DNA from: Strigomonas culicis
Lineage: Eukaryota > Euglenozoa > Kinetoplastea > Trypanosomatida > Trypanosomatidae
Direction of reading: 5' to 3'
Length of the DNA: 10,312 nt
NCBI GenBank assembly: GCA_000482145.1
Contig: AUXH01000659.1
Coordinates: forward strand, 1 to 10,312
A model generated the notes under the pieces. That model was given only the letters and a program-made list of their open reading frames with translations, did no database searches and was not told the DNA's origin. The translations under genes and the position numbers were made by a program. Positions 5,491 through 10,312 of the stretch are shown piece by piece (within the stretch, counting starts at the first letter, position 1; each line of letters begins with the position of its first letter).

Positions 5491-5508
5491 GAGAGAGAGA
5501 GAGAGAGA
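5491..5508. repeat. (GA)9 microsatellite
   Basis: Nine GA units, (TC)n on the coding strand, inside the 3' flank of the EF-hand gene. The pyrimidine-rich run it makes with 5481-5490 could act as a cryptic acceptor or help set the poly(A) site, but no ORF with an ATG start follows it. Confidence 0.9.
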
Positions 5509-5826
5509 CTGAAATATGTACTCAGATTGTGTATACATACATATTATAATCACCATTATGTAGAACAACAAGAGAAAACTATAATAATAAAAATAGGTGG
5601 CAGCTTTTCTTCACATGCTTTCCTTCGTCGCCAACGGACCACTGAACGGACGACAAAGAAAGAAGCAGTCACCTCTTCTCAGACACGTTGCAAAGTACAA
5701 AAAAAAAAAAGTAAGAAGTTCTACGGAGCACCATCTGCCTCACACCCTTCCTTCCATTCTCTTTTCGATTTGCTTTCTGGTTTGCTCTCTCGGCTCTGGG
5801 CCCACCGGCAACAGCGCTGCCTCCCT

Positions 5827-7302
5827 CTACTCCCGAAGCGCCTCAGGCCCGCCGACGCCGGCGGGCTGGAACCCGATGTTCTCCAGCATGTCCCAGTACG
5901 CCTTGATGAAGCAGAACACAAAGGACAGCACCGTCTGCCGCGAGACCAGGATGTTCGGTATCACGACGGCGGCGCTCTGGTCGTGCTGGCTGCCATGCAG
6001 CGTCGCGGGGTGCAGCGGGGGCGGCCGCCCCTGCGACGGCCCGCGCAGCTCCGCCACGGTGGTGCGCTCCTCGCCGTCGCTGTCCGTCGGCGTGGTGGTG
6101 CGGCCCGCGACGCTGCTCGCGTGGAGCTGCGCGAGCGCGCACTCGCGGCGCGCCTCCTCCACCACCGCCGCGCACGTGAAGTGGCGCGCGGCCTCCTCCT
6201 CGGTGAAGCCCACCGCCCCCTCCACCGCCAGCGCGCCGCGGAGGTTCAGCAGCCGGCAGAAGGTCCAGAAGCGCAGCCCGTAGCTCTCAAAGACGGCGAA
6301 GTCGACGTACATCTCCTCGACCGCGATGAGCGTCAGGTGCTCCTCCGCCCGCTCCGCGCCGCCGTCCTCGCGGACGAGCATCGCGGCGACCGCGGCGGCC
6401 TCCGTGTCGCTGAGCGGCAGCGCGGCCTCGCCGGTGTGCTGCGCCAGCAGCCGCTCGCGCTGCTGCTGCCGCTGCTCGCCCGCGCGCCGGTCGCGCTCCA
6501 GCGTCTGCAGCATGCGCAGCACCCAGTGCGCGAAGTGCAGCGCCGCGGCGGTCAGGTGCTGCTTCGTGATGGGCGTCTGCAGCACACCGGCGCCGGCGGT
6601 GGCGGCCGCCTCGGGCCGCGGCGGCGGCGCGGCGTCGCCGGGCCCCGGGGTGCTCACCCCCTCGCGCAGCGCCGCCCGCATGTAGGCGGTCGACGGGTCC
6701 TCGCAGCCGAAGAGGATCGACTTGTTCGGCGAGCTCGCCGCGCGGCGGCCGCCGCGGCGGTGGTGCTGCCGCCGCTGGGCCTCGCCCTCCGCGCGCTGGC
6801 CGACCAGCAGGCAGCGGCGCCAGCAGTGCAGCGCGGCCTCCGCCTGGACCACCTCCGCGATCTGCTCCGTCGGCACCTTCGCCGGCAGGGTCTCGATCGC
6901 CCAGTCCGTGAAGCACGCGACGTCGGTGCGGCCGAAGGTGCCGTCGCCGTCGTGGTCCAACACGTACAGCAGTGAGACGCGCTGCAGGCTGATCCACAGC
7001 GCGTCCGGCAGGTACGGCAGCGCCTGCCGCAGCTCGTCGAGTGAGTAAGCCTCCGGCGTCAGGTTCACCAGCGGCCCGAACGCCGCCGGCACCCCCTCGG
7101 CGAGGGCGCCGCCCCCCACCGGCAGGCTCGCGCCACCGGTGGGGGGCGGGAGGTTGCTGCCGCCGCCGCCACTGTCCACGCGTCGAGGCCGCACGTAGCC
7201 GCACAGCGCCAGCAATCGGTCTTCCTCCTCGACCTCCTTGCTCTTCAGCTTGAGCAGCGCCTGGTGGATCGAGGACTCGGAGTAGGAGGCGGCCTGTCCC
7301 AT
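5827..7302 (-). CDS. Putative N-myristoylated protein with one EF-hand, unknown function
   Basis: 491 residues; I do not recognise a named family. It begins MGQAAS, with Gly2 and Ser6 as needed for N-myristoylation, which would tether it to a membrane. One EF-hand loop is clear at 116-127 (D116, D118, D120, G121, D127), with Phe in place of the usual Ile/Val/Leu at loop position 8 and Asp in place of Glu at position 12, so calcium affinity may be modest. Low-complexity linkers (Gly/Pro at 44-72, Arg/His at 176-189, Pro/Ala at 219-240, Ser/Thr/Asp at 396-430) separate helical blocks: 85-135, 247-290, 322-395 and 446-480. The last of these is hydrophobic (SFVFCFIKAYW), more like a buried helix than a membrane span. 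The start fits: the acceptor AG at 7321-7322 gives an 18-base leader. Codon use is strongly GC-rich, like its neighbours. Probably a conserved trypanosomatid protein involved in membrane calcium responses, by inference only. Confidence 0.85.
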   Translation of the reverse strand: MGQAASYSESSIHQALLKLKSKEVEEEDRLLALCGYVRPRRVDSGGGGSNLPPPTGGASLPVGGGALAEGVPAAFGPLVNLTPEAYSLDELRQALPYLPDALWISLQRVSLLYVLDHDGDGTFGRTDVACFTDWAIETLPAKVPTEQIAEVVQAEAALHCWRRCLLVGQRAEGEAQRRQHHRRGGRRAASSPNKSILFGCEDPSTAYMRAALREGVSTPGPGDAAPPPRPEAAATAGAGVLQTPITKQHLTAAALHFAHWVLRMLQTLERDRRAGEQRQQQRERLLAQHTGEAALPLSDTEAAAVAAMLVREDGGAERAEEHLTLIAVEEMYVDFAVFESYGLRFWTFCRLLNLRGALAVEGAVGFTEEEAARHFTCAAVVEEARRECALAQLHASSVAGRTTTPTDSDGEERTTVAELRGPSQGRPPPLHPATLHGSQHDQSAAVVIPNILVSRQTVLSFVFCFIKAYWDMLENIGFQPAGVGGPEALRE

Positions 7303-7320
7303 AACGCAGCTTCGTCTGGA

Positions 7321-7365
7321 CTAAAAGGGAAAAAGAAAAGTAAAAAGCAAAAATAAAAAATACAG
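7321..7365 (-). promoter_or_regulatory. Predicted trans-splice acceptor of the EF-hand gene
   Basis: A coding-strand T-rich pyrimidine tract at about 7323-7362, broken only by single A or G bases, ends in CCCTTTTAG with AG at 7322-7321. It leaves an 18-base 5' UTR. A second AG (CCAG) five bases further on is a possible alternative. The site supports the myristoylation-signal ATG at 7302 as the true start. Confidence 0.65.
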
Positions 7366-7827
7366 AGATGAAGGCGAGAAAAGGAAGGCAGAAGACAAAG
7401 GAAAGGGAAAAAGAAGTGATGTTCCCCCGGTCCCGGACAGAGTGGTGCGCGAGTGTATATGCCCCGGGGACTTTTTTTTAGATAACAAAAAAAAAACGGC
7501 CTTCTTTGTACGATTGCCTTTGTCTTCAACACGCTCTGTTTATAGTAAGAAAAGACAGCTTTTTATATAAACAACTAGTTATCTCAACAACAGCCAAACA
7601 ATAATGATAGTAATAGTAAAAAGTATTAGTGATGACAATAAAAACGGTGTGGATGTGTGTGTATGCAAAAAAAAAAAAATACCGCTATCATGGCACGTGC
7701 ATCATAGTCAAAATAATAATGAAGAAAAGAAGAAGGGTGGGGAGAAAGGAATACAGCAACAAACCGTACGTAGTAACAGAAATAAACGAAGCCGCAGACA
7801 CTTTGCAGAAGATACATTGTTTTTTTT

Positions 7828-7850
7828 TTGTTGTTGTTGTTGTTGTTGTT
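7828..7850. repeat. (TTG)n trinucleotide repeat
   Basis: About eight TTG units following a T run, read as (CAA)n in the minus-strand transcript, within the SNARE 3' flank. It is followed by a short TAA repeat. It is probably ordinary spacer low-complexity sequence. Confidence 0.9.
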
Positions 7851-8033
7851 TCTTTAATAATAATAATGATAACAGTACATAAGCAAATGCAAGAGTTTTT
7901 TTTTAAAAAAAAAAAAAGAACAAAAAAAAAAGCACTTAGAAAGTCATTGGGTTTGTTTACCTCGCCCCACAACGTGTCAACGCGGGTGGCACTGTATACC
8001 CCCGGATCGCCAAGGGAAGGAGAGAAGCAGTCG

Positions 8034-8843
8034 CTACTTTTTCAGTGTGTGCTTGATGACCGCCAAGATGACGATGATGATCAGGCACACCACGATGGCG
8101 ATGCAGAAGAAAATGATGATGCGGTCGCGCGCCATGCGGCGCATGAAGCCCTTGAGCTCCTTTCCCGCGCGGTGCAGGTCCGAGTCCATCTCCGTCAGGT
8201 TCGCGTGCGTCACCTCGATCTGCTCCGTCTGCCGCCGCAGCGTCGCGGCCGCCTCCTGCCCCGTCGTCTCCGTCTCGCACAGCAGCCGCTCCGCGTTGCC
8301 GAGCGACTGCAGTGTTTCCTGCTGTGTGCTCTGGATGCGGCAGGCCGCGCCGCGCGCCTCCAGCCGCGTCGGGTCCTCGCGGCCGTCCGCACCCTCCGCC
8401 GGCGACCAGACGCTGTAGGCGCCGTCCCGCCCCTCACCCGTGGCCGACGCAGCACCGGCAGCAGGCTCCGGCCCGCCGCCGGCCGCGCTCGCGAGTTGAA
8501 ACGGGGTGCGGCAGGCGGCGGCGCGCTGGCCCTCCACGCGCTGCCGCAGCCGCGTCAGGCGCTGCTGGTGGGCGGTGCTGTGCTGCTGGTGCGTCTGCTG
8601 CGCCTCGCCCTCCAGCAGCCGCAGCTCCATGCGGTACTGCGCGTAGGTCTTCTGCAGCCGCGCGAGCGCCGCCTGGCACTTGTTGAAGAGCTCGAGCAGC
8701 GTGTGATGGGCCCCGTGGATAGCCGCCGAGTTGACACCGACCCCGCTGGCCGCGGCCGCGGCGGCCTCTAGCTTCTCCACATTGGCCTCGAGCTGGCCCT
8801 CCTGGTCGAGCAGCTCCTCGTGATACAGCTGCGCGTCAGACAT
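8034..8843 (-). CDS. Tail-anchored Qb-type SNARE, NPSN-like
   Basis: 269 residues. SNAREs of this type pair with three partner helices to drive membrane fusion in the secretory or endocytic system. Residues 5-110 are helical and coiled-coil-prone (EELLDQEGQLEANVEKLE, then LLELFNKCQAALARLQ), like the N-terminal region of NPSN and Vti1 proteins. Residues 112-165 are a Gly/Ala/Pro/Ser linker. The SNARE helix is about 174-240, with Q205 in LRRQTEQI as the likely zero-layer glutamine. A short basic patch (RRMARDR) leads to one transmembrane helix at 242-263 and six lumenal residues. The QTEQ block and the spacing to the membrane resemble, from memory, plant NPSN11 more than Vti1 or Gos28; that subtype is inference. 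NPSN is absent from animals and fungi. The ATG at 8841-8843 is the only one near the N-terminus; the first AG after the pyrimidine tract lies only three bases upstream. Confidence 0.82.
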   Translation of the reverse strand: MSDAQLYHEELLDQEGQLEANVEKLEAAAAAASGVGVNSAAIHGAHHTLLELFNKCQAALARLQKTYAQYRMELRLLEGEAQQTHQQHSTAHQQRLTRLRQRVEGQRAAACRTPFQLASAAGGGPEPAAGAASATGEGRDGAYSVWSPAEGADGREDPTRLEARGAACRIQSTQQETLQSLGNAERLLCETETTGQEAAATLRRQTEQIEVTHANLTEMDSDLHRAGKELKGFMRRMARDRIIIFFCIAIVVCLIIIVILAVIKHTLKK

Positions 8844-8846
8844 GCA

Positions 8847-8896
8847 CTACAATGGGAGAGAAGGGGGGGGCACAGAAAGAAACAAGAAAAAAAAGC
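8847..8896 (-). promoter_or_regulatory. Predicted trans-splice acceptor of the SNARE gene
   Basis: A coding-strand pyrimidine tract at about 8854-8895 (T8, then CTT-type sequence, then a C8 run) is followed by CATTGTAG, with AG at 8848-8847. It is the only AG between the tract and the ATG, so the leader would be spliced just three bases before the start codon. Confidence 0.6.
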
Positions 8897-9158
8897 TGTC
8901 TATTTTTTTTTTACTTTTCTAAGTTGAGATAACAGTATCACTACTTTCCAATAAGCAGAGGAGGAGACCATAATAATAAATGGCGGGGAGAATGGCAAGA
9001 ATGTACACGATAAGCTGATTATCTTTAAGAAAATAAAAAAAAAGTCACTGATAAGCGTCGATGTGTCAATACGATATGTGCTCCATTCTTCTTGTTCACT
9101 TTGACCTCTGGTAGCTCACGTGTCATCCATGAGCACTGTACTGTACGTCAACATTACG

Positions 9159-9185
9159 ATCAGAAGAGTATTTCCATATTCTGAT
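9159..9185. repeat. 7-bp inverted repeat in the kinase 3' flank
   Basis: ATCAGAA (9159-9165) and TTCTGAT (9179-9185) are exact reverse complements 13 bases apart. It could form a small stem-loop in the 3' UTR. The right arm continues into CTGATGAG, but the GAAA half expected for a hammerhead ribozyme is absent. No assignment is made. Confidence 0.6.
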
Positions 9186-9807
9186 GAGTCCTCGTAGCTG
9201 CTGTCATTGTTTTTTATTAAATATGACGTTATTAGGATGTTTCTCGTTTTTTTTTAAAATAAAATGAATAGTATAACAATTAAAAAAAAAAGCATGTTTG
9301 CGCGTGATCCTGGAAAAAAAAAGTATACAAGTTAACAACCACAAAAAAAAAATGATTCGAACAGTACATTATAAAGAAACATATGAAAACCACAATTAGC
9401 ACTGCAACTGTACTAAACGGGAAGAAAAAAGAAGAAAAAAGGAAGAAATAAAAACAAAACTATGTTCAATATATATACATACTGCGTGTGGGCACCACAT
9501 ACCCGCTGAAAACCATCCTGCTACATGGTCATACAGGTACATAACAGAAAGAGAGAATTGATCTCTCTACGCAACAAAAAAAAACACGGAAAACGAAAAA
9601 CAAAAGAAACGAGCGGAGTATATACAGATATTCAACCGTATCTATATATGACTGCGCACGGGCCTAAGGCCGCTGCATTCATTCGAAGCGCTTCAGAAAC
9701 CTTTTCCACATTCAATTGGCTCGCAAATGCCCGTAGTCCTTCCTCTCCGCGCGCCGACCGTCCGCCCAAGGCGCGTCCTTCACGTCTCGAGTTGACCGTA
9801 CCTCCGC

Positions 9808-10312
9808 TTACTCCGCCGCGCCCTCACGCAAAAACGGGTGCTGCAGCAGCTGCGTCGCGGTCGGCCGCACGTGGCGGTCCACGGCAAAGATCGCGTCCAG
9901 GAAGCCGCGCAGGTGCGGGGACAGCCCTGCCGCTCCCGCCTGTTTCGCCATGCGATCCCACGCCAGCGTGTGCGGCCGCTCCGTGCGCGTCGTGTCGTTC
10001 AGGCTGCCGATGCGGAAGATCAGTGCGATCGTCTCCGGCCGCGCACCCGTCGCAGGGTCGGACCACGGGACCAGGCCGGACAGCAGCTCCACCGCGCTGC
10101 ACCCCAGCGACCAGATGTCGCCCGCGGGCGAGTACACGCCCTGCGCGCACTCCGGCGCCATGTACGGCGCCGTCCCCGTGATCGTGTTGTTCTCCACCGT
10201 GCGCCCGCCCTCCGCCATCACGAAGCTGTTGCCGAAGTCCGTCAGCTTCACCGACCCGTCCGTCCCCAGCAGCATGTTCGCCGGCTTCACGTCGCGGTGC
10301 ATGATGTCGCGG
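9808..10312 (-). CDS. Protein kinase, C-terminal lobe only (STE-like Ser/Thr kinase), partial
   Basis: The frame runs off the window, so only the last 167 residues are visible. They begin at the catalytic loop RDIMHRDVKPAN, with HRD aspartate, Lys and Asn present. Next come the DFG metal-binding motif, the activation segment with TGTAPYMAPE, the subdomain IX DIWSLGC, and the closing RPTATQLLQHPFL. HRDVKPAN plus GTAPYMAPE and LLSGLVPWSD suggest the STE11/MAP3K-like group common in trypanosomatids. All visible catalytic residues are kept, so it should be active. The stretch between the IG of the GHI region and LSPHL (about 25-30 residues, NDTTRTERPHTLAW) is longer than usual. The protein stops only six residues after the domain (stop TAA at 9808-9810). 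The substrate is unknown. Confidence 0.92.
   Translation of the reverse strand, partial: RDIMHRDVKPANMLLGTDGSVKLTDFGNSFVMAEGGRTVENNTITGTAPYMAPECAQGVYSPAGDIWSLGCSAVELLSGLVPWSDPATGARPETIALIFRIGSLNDTTRTERPHTLAWDRMAKQAGAAGLSPHLRGFLDAIFAVDRHVRPTATQLLQHPFLREGAAE

Larger units (their letters stand above)
4891..5826. other. Long spacer between the EF-hand gene and cytidine deaminase
   Basis: About 930 bases of AT-rich, low-complexity sequence: the 3' flank of the EF-hand gene and the leader of cytidine deaminase. It holds the CA repeat, the acceptor tract, a GA repeat (5491-5508), A runs near 5357-5390 and 5700-5711, and AT-rich sequence at 5226-5310 and 5540-5600. The open frames at 5224-5571 are translations of AT-rich DNA (Phe, Ile, Tyr and Leu rich) and are not credible genes. 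A plus-strand T run followed by CTTAG at about 5113-5127 looks like an acceptor but has no plus-strand gene after it. Confidence 0.6.
7303..8033. other. Spacer between the SNARE and EF-hand genes
   Basis: About 730 bases: the 3' flank of the SNARE gene followed, in transcript order, by the EF-hand leader. It is full of simple sequence: A runs at 7667-7679, 7904-7918 and 7922-7932; a TTG repeat (7828-7850) next to a TAA-type repeat (7855-7867); and GT-rich sequence near 7646-7664. In the transcript the TTG repeat reads as CAA. No ORF with coding character or structured RNA was found. Confidence 0.6.
8844..9807. other. Spacer between the kinase and SNARE genes
   Basis: About 960 bases. Next to the kinase stop (9640-9807) the sequence is moderately GC-rich and non-repetitive. 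The middle (9245-9620) is A-rich low-complexity sequence. The part at 8930-9240 is again more complex, with a 7-bp inverted repeat at 9159-9185 and a short GATAA/TTATC stem near 9009-9023. In transcript terms nearly all of this would be kinase 3' UTR. No ORF, tRNA or convincing C/D snoRNA boxes were found. Confidence 0.6.

Noticed and set aside
5224..5571. Minus-strand hydrophobic ORFs in the AT-rich spacer
   Set aside because: Composition is that of translated AT-rich and pyrimidine-rich DNA (Phe, Ile, Tyr and Leu). One lacks an ATG start, and none has third-position GC bias like real genes here.
5527..6975. Long plus-strand ORF (482 codons) over the EF-hand gene
   Set aside because: It is a mirror frame caused by high GC. 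It begins in AT-rich spacer, has no motif, and the minus frame has a proper start and acceptor.
7245..7532. Minus-strand ORF overlapping the start of the EF-hand gene
   Set aside because: It starts at GTG rather than ATG, spans the pyrimidine tract, and ends in an off-frame reading of the EF-hand gene.
9179..9215. Hammerhead-like core (CTGATGAG) or C/D snoRNA box
   Set aside because: There is no matching GAAA segment with flanking stems for a ribozyme, and no paired C and D boxes at proper distance for a snoRNA.

Overview
The window looks like nuclear DNA of a trypanosomatid protozoan, most likely of the Leishmaniinae (Leishmania/Crithidia/Leptomonas type). All convincing genes lie on the minus strand. 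They are intronless and very GC-rich at third codon positions, and they are separated by AT-rich, low-complexity spacers. On the coding strand most spacers have a long polypyrimidine tract and then an AG a few to about a hundred bases before the first ATG, the usual spliced-leader (trans-splicing) acceptor layout. No strand switch, Pol II promoter, tRNA, rRNA, CRISPR array or recognisable transposon was seen. The genus call is inference; the polycistronic arrangement is seen directly.

In transcription order (right to left): (1) the C-terminal lobe of a Ser/Thr protein kinase, STE-like, cut by the window edge (9808-10312); (2) a tail-anchored Qb-type SNARE resembling the NPSN family (8034-8843); (3) a large kinetoplastid-type protein of unknown function with an N-myristoylation signal and one EF-hand (5827-7302); (4) cytidine deaminase of pyrimidine salvage (4333-4890); (5) tRNA-dihydrouridine synthase of the Dus3 type (2478-4028); (6) a broken RING-finger gene (1656-2178); (7) its intact tandem paralogue, a small RING protein with a predicted transmembrane segment (503-976). 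The last 500 bases hold spacer and one doubtful small ORF (92-274).

The genes do not form one pathway, as expected where transcription is polycistronic and control is post-transcriptional. The most informative part is the RING pair at 470-2270. The two RING halves are nearly identical while the upstream halves are almost unrelated. The upstream copy carries a stop, a 2-base indel, a 22-base deletion between short direct repeats, and loss of a zinc-ligand cysteine. The spacer between the copies holds a perfect 18-bp palindrome and a 10-bp-stem hairpin. I see no convincing evidence for a wholly new multi-gene system; the leads are a membrane-anchored IAP/MUL1-like RING ligase and its decayed twin, an unassigned myristoylated EF-hand protein, and a Dus3 without the usual N-terminal zinc fingers.
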